A stretch of DNA of 64,000 bases from Plantago ovata (lineage: Eukaryota > Streptophyta > Magnoliopsida > Lamiales > Plantaginaceae), in assembly GCA_028274465.1 (NCBI GenBank), contig CM051455.1, positions 106,018,942 to 106,082,941 of the forward strand, read 5' to 3'. Position numbers and translations under genes: made by a program. The stretch's first letter is position 1. The number at the start of each line of letters is the position of its first letter. Below are positions 11,565 through 22,722 of the stretch, in pieces. Below the pieces are notes generated by a model. That model saw only the letters and a program-made list of their open reading frames with translations. It did no database searches and was not told where the DNA came from.

Positions 11565-12289
11565 GCGTACTCTTCTTCAGTTTCAGCACCTTGTTCAGTT
11601 GCTGGAGTACTTGTCTCAGCAGGAGCAGGATTGGATTCTTGTTGCTGACTTGGTGTTTGATCAGCTTGCTGATTTTCAGTGTCATGACGTTCAGTCTCAG
11701 CAACTGTCAGTTTAAGTCCACCAGAATCAGGACTAGGACCTTGATTATCATCATCGTCATCCTTTTTATCCTTAGAATCTTTTCCTTCATCATCACTTGG
11801 ATCTTCAGGAATGTTCTCATCCTCTTCTTCTTCATCATCGTCCTTCAGTATGACCAACTCAAGATGTTTGTACAGTGCGATACTTGTAACTTCTTCTTCT
11901 TCATTGATTTTGTGGGGACCAGCCACCACGAGTACAAAAGAACCCTTTAGCATCACAGCTTGTTCAGCTGGAGAGGCACTCTTGAATTTGGCTTTCATAT
12001 TCTCTCTGATCAGACCAATCAGACTGGAGCTCATGAGCTGAGAATATGTCAACTCTTCTGGAAGTATTGAGTGCACAAACGTCTCGAGTTTCAGCAGAGA
12101 AAGTCTTTTTTTCTCGTTGGACAGATGAAGGTGAAGGTCAGAAAAGTCCATCCTTCTGTACCTTTGCCAGTTGCTGACAGACTTAGCAACTCTGGCCAAG
12201 GTAGTTTTCTTGAAGTCTGAGTAAAGTTCCTCTGAACTTACTTTCGGATCTTCAGTGATGGGAACCACTTCAGTGGTCTCCTTTTGAGC

Positions 12290-12364
12290 CTGAAAAAGAA
12301 TAAAATTAGGTTCAGGAAAGTTTTGGAGAATAGTTTTAGAGTCCAAAGCTGGAACATGATTTAC
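12290..12364 (-). other. Copia-A predicted intron 3 (75 nt)
   Basis: The minus strand begins GTAAATCATG and ends TTCTTTTTCAG. It has the same position, start and length as intron 3 of Copia-B. Confidence 0.75.
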
Positions 12365-12459
12365 CTGTGAGATTCAGCAAGCTCATGTTGCACACTTGTT
12401 TGTGCTGGTACTATTTGCATTGCTTCAGGAGCTTGAGAAGCATCTTTGAATTGTTCATC

Positions 12460-12531
12460 CTAAAATAATTTTAAGTTAGATACAAGCACTAAGTTTTCAA
12501 ACTTAGTTGAATTACCAAAAGCTTTATCTAC
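12460..12531 (-). other. Copia-A predicted intron 2 (72 nt)
   Basis: The minus strand begins GTAGATAAAG and ends AAATTATTTTAG, followed by GATGAACAA, as in Copia-B. It is the same length as its counterpart. Confidence 0.75.
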
Positions 12532-12600
12532 CTGCTGAGCAGGAGGTGTTGATTCTGGTGCAGAGGCTTCAGCAACCTTCTGACTTGTATCTTGAGAAGT

Positions 12601-12675
12601 CTGTAAAGAAATCATTATATTAGCAAAAGAAAGAGTTTTAGATAGTGAAGTTTTGCTTATGGTTGGGTTAACTAC
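12601..12675 (-). other. Copia-A predicted intron 1 (75 nt)
   Basis: The minus strand begins GTAGTTAACC and ends TTTCTTTACAG, followed by ACTTCTCAAG, as in Copia-B. By eye the intron is about 77% identical to its Copia-B counterpart and the next exon about 87%. Confidence 0.75.
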
Positions 12676-13626
12676 CTGCTGAAGAAGGGCAGGTGGTTAC
12701 TCAGTCCTTTCAGCAATGACAACTTCTTCAAGATTTGGGACTGGTTCTTCAGCAGACTTCTTTTCTTGCTCTATTTGAGAAAGCTGTGCGGCCACCTTCT
12801 CAAGCCTACTTGGTCTATTCCTCCAACTTGGGAGTCTAAGACTTTGATTAGCAGCAGAGCTACTAGACCAAGTGAATGGCAGAGATGCTTCCTCTTAACG
12901 TGCTTTGTCCAAGTCACGGGAGCAATCTCTCCTTTCTTCATTTTCTCATTTCTGACATCACTGTAGAAGGCTTCGATTTCTTCGTCAGTGGCAGTGATGT
13001 CATCTTCAGTTCTAGTGGTCGGAATCTGAAAGATGTCGGCTAAATCAGTCCATTTCAGGACGATTTGCACACCTTGAACTGTGGTGGAAATCACTTTTTC
13101 AGTGACTCCTTTACCATCAGTTAGAGTCTGGATTTCTGCATTGTTGTAGAATTCCATTGTATCTAATATACTCACTTTCTTAGGGCCAGCAGTTATGAAG
13201 AGAGTAAGGCCTTGTTGCTTTATCAAGTCAAGCGCCTCCTCATTTTCACTGTCAAGTTCTTGTTCATAAAAGTATCGAATATACTTCTCTTTGGAAAATC
13301 CGCCCCATTGCATCATCATCTCACACTTTGCAGTGTCTAGATATGCAGTGGCATAGGTCTTTCTGTTACTCGGTCGTTTTTCAACATAATTTTTACTGTG
13401 TTGGTTGCCGGAGTAATCGCCGGAGCAGTGCTTTTTCCGGCACTGTCAACCTTTGATGATTTTGAAGTCTCAGAGGACTGTCTCTTTGGTGCCATTTCTT
13501 ATATAGGGTGAGAAATGTACGAAAAAGATTACTTTGCTTTTTGACCGGAGGTACAGTGAATTCAGGCTAAAATTTGCAGAGAAAGGAAATGTGAGTTAAA
13601 GAATTTTGTCTTTCTCTAACTCCTTG

Positions 13627-13634
13627 TTTATATA
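13627..13634 (-). promoter_or_regulatory. TATA box of the Copia-A extra gene
   Basis: The minus strand reads ATACTATATAAACAAGGAG, about 130 bp before the ATG. Copia-B has ACACTATATAAAGAAGGAG at the matching place. Conservation around the box supports a real internal promoter. Confidence 0.65.
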
Positions 13635-14019
13635 GTATCTCTGATGTGCAAGAAGCTCAATCAATTTTGAGTTCTCAGCAAGGGTAAATCAGAGATTCAA
13701 CAACATTAGTGGAGCCTTTGCATTAAATGCGTAGTGGCCCACTAACAAAAACCGTCAGAGCACTCTTTCTCTTTGCAATATTAACCGTTAGATCAAAAAC
13801 TACTTCAAATCAATGGCCACGATTGTATTTCATGTCATGATTATTAGCGAGTTTATATGTGCCCGATTAACGTCACAAATTGATTTTACCTTGATTTATG
13901 GGATTTGATTGCTTGCTGAAGTAAACAAGAATCTTTTCAGCAAGTTTGTGTAACCAGCCTTGTTACTTGCTGAAAGTTCTCCCTTAATCAAATATCTCAT
14001 ATTTTCTTAAATTAAAAGA

Positions 14020-14390
14020 CATCTCTGAGTTCCTGTCTCAGCAAATTCTTTTTGTCTTGAGATATCTTTTGGTAAAATCTGAGAAGTGAGTTTGCTCTTT
14101 TCTGAGTTCCCGTCTCAGAATTTTCCTTTGATACTTGAATACCTGTTTCAATATATTTGATTGTCTGAATGCCCGTTTCAGCAATCTTTAAGGTTTTTCT
14201 CTTACTGAGTGCCCGTCTCAGCAAGTGATCAAGTTTCCTAACAAATACCCGTTTTGAAGGAATTACTTGTTGAATGCCTGTTTCAGCAATCATGTAGTGA
14301 CCTATCATTTCTTAGAAGAAATCAGTGGAAGGAGCTTTTATTCAAGTAAGCATACTTTGGCTTGCTGAATGCCTGTTTCAGCAATCTGCC
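14020..14390 (-). repeat. Array of CTGAAACGGGTATTCAG-like motifs in Copia-A
   Basis: About eight imperfect copies of a 17-bp motif lie at irregular spacing. The plus strand shows forms such as CTGAATGCCTGTTTCAG and CTGAGTGCCCGTCTCAG. The ends of each copy are inverted repeats (CTGAA/TTCAG), often extended to TTGCTGAA/TTCAGCAA. Confidence 0.8.
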
Positions 14391-14401
14391 AATTGTATCC
14401 C

Positions 14402-16447
14402 TTATTGAGGTAATTCAATCAATCCAAGGTTATACCCTAGCATTGCGAATCTATTATCTGGTAGGGACTTGGTAAAGATGTCAGCAAGTTGATCATCAGT
14501 ACCTACTTTTACAACCTCAATATCTCCTTTTTCCACATGATCTATAATGAAATGATGTCTAATATCAATGTGCTTTGTCCTTGAGGGGAACTTAGGATTT
14601 TGCGTGATAGCAATAGCACTTGTATTATCGCAAAAGATTGGTGTTTTCTTTGCAGAAATACCATAATCTCTTAATTGTTGCTGAATCCATAGGATTTGAG
14701 CTGTGCAACAACCAACCGCAATGTACTCAGATTCAGTAGATGAATTGGCAGCACAGGTTTGCTTCTTGCTGAACCATGATATTAATCTAGTACCTAGAAA
14801 CTGACAACTTCCAGAGGTACTTTTTCTATCAAGAGTTGATCCTCCATGATCAGCATCAGAATAACCAACCAATTCTAAGTCCAAAATCTTTAGGGTACCA
14901 TAATCCAACATTGACTGTACCTTTGACATATTTCAGTATCTTAAGTGTCTTTTTGTAGTGTGATTCTCTTGGATCAGATTGGAATCTTGCACATACACAA
15001 ACAGTATACTGAATGTCAGGTCTACTTGCTGTTAAATACAACAAGGAACCAATGAGCTTCCTATACTTGTGTTCTTCAACACTTTTATCTTCTTTAGTAT
15101 AGCCCAATTTGGTACCAACACTCATAGGGATTCTTTTCAGGTTTTTCTTCCTTTTTGATCCTAAACTTTATGAGCATTTCTTTCGCATACTTTGCTTGAT
15201 TTATGAATATTCCATCTTTGAGTTGCTTGACTTGCAATCCTAGGAAATAACTCAATTTTCCCATCATACTCATTTCAAACTTATTTTTCATGAGTTTGGC
15301 AAAATCATCACAAAGTTGCTTGTCCTTAGATCCAAATATTATGTCATCCACATAAATCTGAACTAAGTGTATTTTACCATCATGGTTCATGGTAAACAAA
15401 GTTTTGTCTACTTCACCTTTCTTGAAACCATTATCCAGCAAGAACTTAGCTAAGGTATCATACCAAGCTCTAGGTGTTGCTTTAGACCATATACACCTTT
15501 CTGAAGATTGTATACCATCTTGGTTTCTTAGGGAAGTTCAAAGCCAGGGAGTTGTTCCAAGTAGACTTCTTTAGCAAGTTCACCATTCAAGAATGCACTT
15601 ATAACATCCATTTGATAAACAATGAAGTCATTGTGAGCAGCAAAGGCCAAGAAAAGTCTAATTGCATCCAATCTTGCAACTGGTGCATAAGACTCATCAT
15701 AGTCCAATCCTTCAGTCTGACAGTAACCTTGAGCAACCAAACGTGCTTTGTTCCTTGTTACTTCACCAGACTTACTCAGCTTGTTTCTGAACACCCACAT
15801 TGTACCAATAACTTTCTTGCCTTCAGCAAGAGGTACATGTTTCCAGACTTTGTTCCTTTCGAATTCATCCAGTTCTTCTTGCATTGCCTTGATCCATTCA
15901 GAATGCTTTAGAGCTTCTTCTATGGTCTTGGGTTCAATTTCTGAAACAAAGCAAGAGAACAAAGATTCTACTTCTACGACATTTTCTTCTTCAGCAAGTC
16001 CATGAGTAGAAGATACTTTGGATCTAGTAACTTGGCGTTTGTCAATATCACCAATCATATCTGTAGAGGGATGATCTCTAATCCATTTGTTAATAGGTTT
16101 TCTGCTCTTTGGATCTGGATACGTTTGCTCATCAGCATGTGACTCTCCAGCATGTACTTGTTCAGTACTACTGGTATTTTGTTGTGTCTCTGCTGAGATC
16201 GGTTCATCAGCAACTGCTTGTTCAGCATTGCTAGATTGTGGTAACTCATCAGCAGGCACAGGAGGTTGCATAGTTTCAGCAACATCCGGAGCAACTGCGT
16301 CTTTTGCTGGAAATTCTTTGTCATGAACTATATTTATCTTGTCATGACTTGGGGGAGGAGAGTCATTGTCAAAATTATCATTTAGTTCAGTTGACTTGAT
16401 TTGCCTAGCATCAGATTCAGTTCTTTGCTCATGTATGATTAGCTTCT
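14402..16447 (-). pseudogene. Copia-A reverse transcriptase and RNase H
   Basis: In sense order there is the integrase tail, then RT from [25 protein letters not shown] through [15 protein letters not shown]. The catalytic box YVDDIIFGS is at about 15335-15361. RNase H follows, with LVGYSDADHGGS, SSTESEYIA and CDNTSAIAI, and ends IELPQ-stop at about 14402. The frame changes at about 15530, 15440, 15110 and 14890 through small insertions or deletions. Close identity to Copia-B (about 49740-51758) shows what has been lost. Confidence 0.88.
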
Positions 16448-16955
16448 TGATAAACGAGATTGTCAGACTCAATTAATCAAATAAATTTGTTTTTAGCCAA
16501 AGGCAATTCAAAACTACAACGAAAACCAAGGCACGTAGTGTAGAAGTAAAATAACCTCGAGTGTCGATCTCTAAGGACTATAACTAGCTTTATCAAATTT
16601 AACTTAAACTATAAATCATAAATCAAGCAAAGCACAGATTTTTCTTATCAATTTAATGGAAGTTAGTGATAGTATGGTCATTCAAAGCAACGTGTAATAA
16701 TCATGCATGAAATACTTGAAGTTTGTATAGAGATCTATGATCGTGAATTGTCCTACGTGTTCCTTTCAATTCAACACTACGAAGATCGATGGTTTAGATA
16801 GATCAAAGAAATAAAACAATAAATCAAGTCTTAAACACGAAAAGCCACTCATGCATAATCAAGAACCTTAGCTAAGAAATCACATACTATCACCAACGAT
16901 AGATTTAGCTACTGTAACGCCCCAGATTTCAGAAGCTTAAAAGGGTTGAGAACGC

Positions 16956-17081
16956 TACTCATACCATCAAGGTGCACCTTTCTTTTCGGGAATCCACCTA
17001 GAAGAACTTCAGAGTTAAGCGTGCTTGCTCTGGAGCAATTCCAGGATGGGTGACCCACTGGGAAGTTCCCGGTGCGCGCAC
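16956..17081 (+). promoter_or_regulatory. 5S rRNA-derived Pol III promoter, Cassandra left LTR
   Basis: The stretch CATACCATCAAGGTGCACC to GGTGCGCGCAC follows the order of a plant 5S gene. The A-box-like AGTTAAGCGTGCTTG (17013-17027) and the C-box-like AGGATGGGTGACC (17043-17055) are preserved. In Cassandra elements this region can bind the 5S transcription factors. The middle differs from true 5S rRNA. Confidence 0.85.
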
Positions 17082-17322
17082 GAGTGAGGACAAAGTGCGC
17101 GGATTAGAACCCGTGTTGGTTTGTGGGGCCAGCATATCACCCCGGAGAGCGCCCATGAGTAACCACGCCGGCCGTATTGGTCGGGTCGTTACAAATGGTA
17201 TCAGAGCCTAGATCAACCCAAAGCCCGCATCGGGTGGACGGTTGGTAAAGGTTATTGTCAGTTTGTCACCCCCACCACTTAAGGCGCTCGACGAGGACGT
17301 CGAGGCTTTAAGGGTGGTAGAT

Positions 17323-17603
17323 TGTAACGCCCCAGATTTCAGAAGCTTAAAAGGGTTGAGAACGCTACTCATACCATCAAGGTGCACCTTTCTTTTCGAG
17401 AATCCACCTAGAAGAACTTCAGAGTTAAGCGTGCTTGCTCTGGAGCAATTCCAGGATGGGTGACCCACAGGGAAGTTCCCGGTGCGCGCACGAGTGAGGA
17501 CAAAGTGCGCGGATTAGAACCCGTGTTGGTTTGTGGGGCCAGCATATCACCCCGGAGAGCGTCCATGAGTAACCACGCCGGCCGTATTGGTCGGGTCGTT
17601 ACA
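17323..17603 (+). repeat. Cassandra right LTR with a second 5S-like promoter
   Basis: This is the second 281-bp copy, with the A box at 17423-17437 and the C box at 17453-17465, both unchanged. It is followed by AAC and then directly by TGTAACGGTACC, the outer end of the chromovirus. Confidence 0.9.
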
Positions 17604-17606
17604 AAC

Positions 17607-20205
17607 TGTAACGGTACCGGTTTTGAAAACAAAATATTTTCTTGAAAAAGGAAAATCGAAAAATACTTTAATAACAACGGTCGGCAATAGATGCCAAATT
17701 AATCTTTGACGCTAACAATAATAAATAATATCCAATGACAACTCAAGTTCGAATGAAGACAATAAAAGTGTATCTTCTTATTTTGAAAGAAACCATTGAC
17801 ACCCCAGACCCTTCTCTCAGTCGCTGGCATCCTAGTCACGCACATCCTCAGCAGCATCTGGAAGGAAGGAATTTTGAAAAAACAAAAGAGTGTGAGATAA
17901 AGGATCTCAGTGAGGTTCTAAGTTAAAACAGAAAGTAAACAGTTTTAAAACAAAATCCTTTTCAGAAAAACAAGCAAACGGAACAGAACACATATAACAG
18001 ATTAACAGAACAGATACGTTGTAGACCGTTGGTGCAGCCCGCCTTATTGCTCCTACTCCCAGAATGCCCTTATAACTCCCTCCAGAGGGTGCACAACTCC
18101 GGACAGAAATAGAAACCCCCGTGTACTTTGGGGAAACAGATCCTACGACCCTAATACACCTCAGCGACTTCTGCCTCGCGCCTAAAAGGGAATAGACTAG
18201 GCCACGATCAAGGAAACCCGATAGTCCTCTACTACCCAAGCCTACCTAACCATAACCTAATCGACCGGTCATACAGAAACAGACAGAACAGACAACAGAT
18301 CAGAACAAACAATAACACAACAGAGCTCGAGAAATCGAGAACAATGCTACAGAAGAATCAGTACCAAACAGAATAACCACAAACAGTATAAGTAGAATAG
18401 TCATACTTAGAACGTATTTACTTATAGAGAAGTAGCATACAGAATATAATCGACATATGTGTATAAACATGCACAGCACATAGCCTTCCAGGTTTTAAAA
18501 ACAAGCAAACTTTGGGGCGAACACTCACCTTAGCTTGCAAGCAAACGACCTTCAACAAGAAATGAGCTTACGGGTTTACGGACAACGGAGAACCTAACAA
18601 GAAAGTTCTAAACACACTTTAGAAGTCGAACGGACGGAAGGAAAAAGGTTGAGAAAGGAATGGTAAAGTCGGGGTTCGAACTCGGGACCTCTAAGTTAGT
18701 CAAGCAAGAACCTAACCAACTAAGCTAGCAAGTCAAGCCAATGCTAACTTACAAAAACAGAAACCAAGTTTAAAACATTTTCAGAAATTCTTTCGGTTTT
18801 CAGATTCTGGAAATTACCCTCAGTGGTAAATTGAAAAATAACTCTTTTTTCGAAAACAGACAGTACAAACAAACCAGAAGTTTTCCAACACCTAACAGTC
18901 TTCTCAAAACAACAAGGTTTACGATAAAAGCTTACTGTCAGTCAACTACGGTCAACGGTAAAACTTCAAAAAGGTCCTTTAGGTTTTTAGGTTTCCCAAA
19001 TCAGTCCACAAAAATCCAAAACAGTAACAACAAGGTCCAAAAGTCCTTTCGAGGTCAAACAGGAAATCAAAGTCAACATACGAGGTCAAAAGTTTCACAA
19101 GTCCAGCCAGACAGTAACTACACTAACAACCTAAGTCCCGGTTCTCGGTTTGAAATAATTAACAAGGTCAGATCGATCAAGGGTGAAATCGTCCAAGGTA
19201 AAAAGTCCAAACAGAAAACGAGAATACGAGATTCAAATCGAGAGCAGCAGTAAAGGAAACGAGATTTACCTTCGAATCGAACTAAAAGGTTGAATAATCT
19301 GCAATCGAAAGAATTAAGAAGAAAGGAAAATTAAAACCGAGATTCAAATCGAATTCGTAACCAAAATCGAACTCGAAACGGAAAGATCAGAAGGAATCGA
19401 AATCTCTTACCGATCGAAATAGAAAGGACCGCGGCGGACGAGATCGGAGCGGCGAGCGGGATCGGCGGCGCGGCGAGAGACAAACGGACAGACGGAATCG
19501 ATCGAACGGCGGCGGCGAATCGTCAGGAGAACGGTGCGGACGGAGGCAGAGACCGTGGCGACACAGGCGCGGCGACAACGGCGAACAGGCGGTGGCTTTG
19601 CGTGAGACGGAACCGATCGATCGATCGATAGACAGAGCTCGACGGACAGGCGATGAACGGCGGACGCGCTTGCGGCGACGGAGCGCGAAACGGACGGCGA
19701 CACAGACGAACAGATCGACGCGGCGGCGGCGCGGCGATGGCGGCTTGGTGCGGCGGAACGGAGTCGAACGGACGGCCGGCGGCGGCGATGGGGTTGAACG
19801 GAGATAGGCAGCAGCAGTAACAGTCAATCTCTCTTTCTTCTTTCCTTTCTTTCTTTCTTTCTTTCTTCTCTATTTCTCTCTTTCTCTCTATTTCGGTTTG
19901 GACGGCAACAAGAGAATGAGGAGATGGGATACTTACTAGGGTTAGGGTTAGATTACTAATGGGCCGATCAACAGGCCTTGACTGGGCTAAGAATTGGGCC
20001 AAACGAAAGGCTAAACAGATCAGATAGTCCAGCTTGACCAAACAAAACGAAACGAACTAACTTACGCGAAAATAATTAACTAATTATCGAATAATAATTT
20101 ACTCTGATAATTAATTAACTAAAATAAATAATTAAATAATAAAATAATAATTAAATAAATAATTAAATAAGTAATTAAATAATTAAAAAAAAACGGGGTG
20201 TTACA
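17607..20205 (-). repeat. Chromovirus LTR, left arm
   Basis: This 2,599-bp LTR reads on minus from TGTAACACCCCG at 20205 to CCGTTACA at 17607. It holds an AT-rich start, a telo-box-like CTAACCCTAACCCTA (about 19938-19953), a CT microsatellite (about 19830-19890), a very GC-rich stretch (about 19420-19800) and tRNA-like A and B boxes (18672-18727). There is also a block around 18280-18515 that differs strongly from the right arm. Arginine/serine-rich frames in the GC-rich stretch are probably compositional. Confidence 0.88.
18672..18727 (-). promoter_or_regulatory. tRNA-like A and B boxes in left chromovirus LTR
   Basis: On the minus strand TAGCTTAGTTGG (18716-18727) resembles a tRNA A box and AGTTCGAACCC (18672-18682) a B box with one mismatch. 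They are about 45 bp apart, normal spacing for a tRNA-type Pol III promoter. The flanking sequence does not fold into a complete tRNA. Confidence 0.6.
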
Positions 20206-22696
20206 CTCTTCCCCCCTTAAAAGAATTTGGTCCCCAAATTCGCACCTGAAAAGTTGAAGAGCCCGGGATACTGCCGGCGCATGTCATCCTCGCTTTCCCA
20301 GGTTGCCTCCTCATACTGATGATTTCTCCACAGAACCTTTACTTGCTTGATTTGCCGATTACGGAGCTGTTGTACCTTCTGGTCAAGAATACGAACCGGT
20401 TGCTCCACATAGGACAAATCCTCCTCAATGGTCACTTCCTCGGGTTGGATCACGTGCGACGGATCCGGATAATACTTCTTCAGTTGCGATACATGGAATA
20501 CATTATGAATTCCAGTAATAGTAGTGGGCAGTTGCAACCGATAAGCTACAATGCCAACTCTCTCAATGATCTCGTATGGACCCACATATCGCGGGTTCAG
20601 CTTAGCTCTACGGCCCATACGAACAATTCCCTTTCTCGGAGATAGCTTGAGAAAGACAAAACCACCCACTTCAAATTCCAAATCTCGCCTACGGTTATCG
20701 GCGTAACTCTTCTGTCGACTTTGAGCAGTTCTCAATCGGTCTCGGATAAGTCTAACCTTTTCCAAGGTTTCTTGTATCATCTCGTTGAGAGACCTCTCTC
20801 CAGCTACTGGGGTAGAAATTCGGTCCTCCAAATCCCAGTACAGTGGTGATCTACACTTCCGACCATACAGTGTCTCGAACGGTTCCATACCAATCGGTGC
20901 TTGATAGATGTTGTTATAAGCATACTCCACCAATGGCAAATGTTGTGCCCAGCTTCCTTGGTGATCTAGCACACACAATCTCAGAAGATCTTCTAAAGTT
21001 TGAATGGTCCTTTCGGATTGACCATCTGTCTGCGGATGTGTTGCGGTACTAAAATTCAACTTAGTACCTAAGCCTTCATGTACTTGCTTCCAAAATCTCG
21101 AGACAAACTTCGGATCTCTATCAGAGACAATGCTCACCGGAGTGCCATGAAGCCTGATTATCTCATCGCGATGGACTTCAGCTAATTTCTCGGATGTGTA
21201 GGTGGTTTTAACGGGTAGAAAATGTGCCGATTTTGTCAATCTATCGACAATAACCCAAACACTATCAAAACCACCCCTAGCTACCGATAAACCAGTCACA
21301 AAATCCATAGTGATCATCTCCCACTTCCACTGTGGAATCTCGAGTGGCTGTAGTAAACCTCCCGGTTTCTGGTGCTCAGCCTTCACTTGCTGGCAGACCA
21401 AGCAACTTTGCACAAACTGTGCAACATCTCGTTTCATATAGGTCCACCAGTAAACCTTCTTCAAATCCTCGTACATCTTGTTTCCTCCAGGATGCATCGA
21501 ATACTTAGACTTATGAGCTTCCTCCAAAATTAATCGTCTAAGCTCTTCATCAGAAGGCACACACAATCTACCTTGAAACCTTAGAGCTCCATTCTCATCA
21601 ATAGAGAATTTCACATTTCGAGGCTCAGTAATATGTGCCTTGATATCCTGAAGCTCTTCGTCATGCTCTTGAGCCTCAAGAATCTTTCCTGCCAACTCAT
21701 ATCTCAAAGTGATATTGGCGAACATACACGACAGTTTGGATACTTCGAGATTTGACACGTGTACCCTACGACTTAAAGCATCAGCGACCACATTGGCCTT
21801 ACCAGGATGGTATCGAATGGTACAGGTGTAATCGCCCAGAAACTCCATCCATCGTCGTTGTCTCATGTTTAACTACTTTTGGGTAAACACGTACTTCAAG
21901 CTCTTATGATCCGTGAGGATAGTGAACTCAGGACCATAAAGATAGTGTCTCCACTTTCCCAACGCAAAGACTATAGCAGCTAGCTCAAGGTCATGGGTTG
22001 GGTAATTTCTTTCATATGGCTTCAGTTTTCTCGAAGCATATGCGATCACCTTTTCTCGTTGCATCAGTACACAACCCAAACCTTCCTTTGAAGCATCAGT
22101 GTAGACTATAAAGTCGTTGGTTCCCTCGGGAAGAGCTAGTATAGGAGCAGTGGTCAGTCTCTTTTTCAGCTCCTCGAAGCTTTCCTGACACTTGTCACTC
22201 CATACGAACTTAGGATTTTTCCCTGTTAAAGAGGACAAGGGTCCAGTTATCTTCGAATAATCCTTCACAAAACGGCGATAGTAACCAGCCAAACCGAGAA
22301 AACTCCTCACTTTAGTGACAGATTCGGGTCTCTTCCAATTGACTATCGACTCAATCTTCGATGGGTCAACCTCCAAACCTTCTCCAGAGATAATGTGCCC
22401 TAAGAAGGCTACTTTATCTAGCCAAAATTCACACTTGCTGAATTTGGCATACAATTTGTTGTTCTGAAGAGTTTCCAAGACAATTCGAAGATGTTTCTCA
22501 TGATCTTCTTCAGATTTTGAGTAAACGAGAATGTCATCGATGAAAACAACAACAAACTGATCTGGATACGGCTGAAAAACTCGGTGCATCAAATCCATGA
22601 ACACAGACGGGGCATTCGTAAGGCCAAACGGCATCACTACGAACTCGTAATGACCATACCTCGAATTCAGGGCAGTCTTAGGTATGTCTTCTTCCC
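20206..22696 (-). pseudogene. Chromovirus partial pol, left arm
   Basis: The polypurine tract TTAAGGGGGGAAGAG (20206-20220) overlaps the end of the gene. On the minus strand are RT from [18 protein letters not shown] with catalytic FIDD, RNase H to about 21873, then a stop in FTQK-stop-LNMRQRRW (about 21867-21872). Integrase follows, with a zinc finger (CLVCQQVKAEH), the catalytic residues in MDFVTG, SDRDP and GQSERTIQ, and a C-terminal chromodomain (EQPVRILDQKVQQLRNRQIK to WESEDDMRRQYPGLF). The chromodomain normally directs integration to marked chromatin. The N-terminal half of the polyprotein is missing. This arm is the better preserved. Confidence 0.9.
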
Positions 22697-22722
22697 CTAA
22701 GGCTATTATCAAGTTAGGGTAA
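22697..22722. other. Spacer at the centre of the chromovirus palindrome
   Basis: These 26 bp separate GGTATGTCTTCTTCCC (ends 22696) from its reverse complement (starts 22723). A small inverted repeat, CCCTAA (22695-22700) and TTAGGG (22714-22719), lies at the spacer edges, as expected if a cDNA end had folded back and primed on itself. Confidence 0.8.

Larger units (their letters stand above)
11565..13495 (-). pseudogene. Copia-A extra 3' gene, 5' part (exons 1-3 and start of exon 4)
   Basis: The start is ATG 13495 (MAPKRQ), the same start as in Copia-B. Exon 1 carries the YIRYFYEQELD and DTMEFYNNAEIQ domain but is frameshifted near 13320-13370. It has lost about 1.25 kb relative to Copia-B, the deletion joining LGLRRW-type sequence directly to the region before intron 1 (about 12780-12810). 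Three GT-AG introns are present at the same places as in Copia-B. Exon 4 (12289 down to 11565) is open and encodes MDFSDLHLHLSNEKK and acidic runs, then meets the Athila-1 insertion. Function is unknown. Confidence 0.75.
13496..14401 (-). other. Copia-A spacer between RNase H and the extra gene
   Basis: This has no coding frame that I accept. It holds, in sense order, the CTGAAAC-type motif array (14020-14390), a polypurine-like AAGGGAGAA (about 13978-13986), a TATA box (13627-13634) and a probable 5' leader. The same order is seen in Copia-B at 51759-52657. Confidence 0.7.
16913..17603 (+). mobile_element. Cassandra-type TRIM with 5S rRNA-like LTRs
   Basis: Two 281-bp direct repeats (16913-17193 and 17323-17603) begin TGTAACGCCCC and end GTCGTTACA, with a 129-bp internal region between them. 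The internal region starts with an initiator-Met primer site (17196-17207) and ends in a purine-rich tract AAGGGTGGTAGA. Each LTR contains a stretch resembling plant 5S rRNA, the hallmark of Cassandra elements. It codes for nothing and depends on other elements for mobility. The LTR copies differ at about three positions, so it is recent. The left flank is GCTAC (16908-16912). The right flank is not GCTAC but the end of the chromovirus. Confidence 0.92.

Noticed and set aside
16956..17081. A 5S rRNA gene
   Set aside because: Promoter boxes match but the rest differs from 5S rRNA, and the stretch lies inside the LTR of a Cassandra element, repeated at 17376-17500.
19938..19953. Interstitial telomere repeat
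   Set aside because: There are only about two TTAGGG units in each chromovirus LTR. It fits a promoter telo-box better than telomeric DNA, and the spacing is not the plant TTTAGGG repeat.
19387..20041. Long Arg/Ser-rich frames in the GC-rich part of the chromovirus LTR (and mirror copies at 25378-26042)
   Set aside because: Several overlapping frames on both strands are open only because of CG-rich composition. No motif is seen, and the arms differ by length changes that break the frames.
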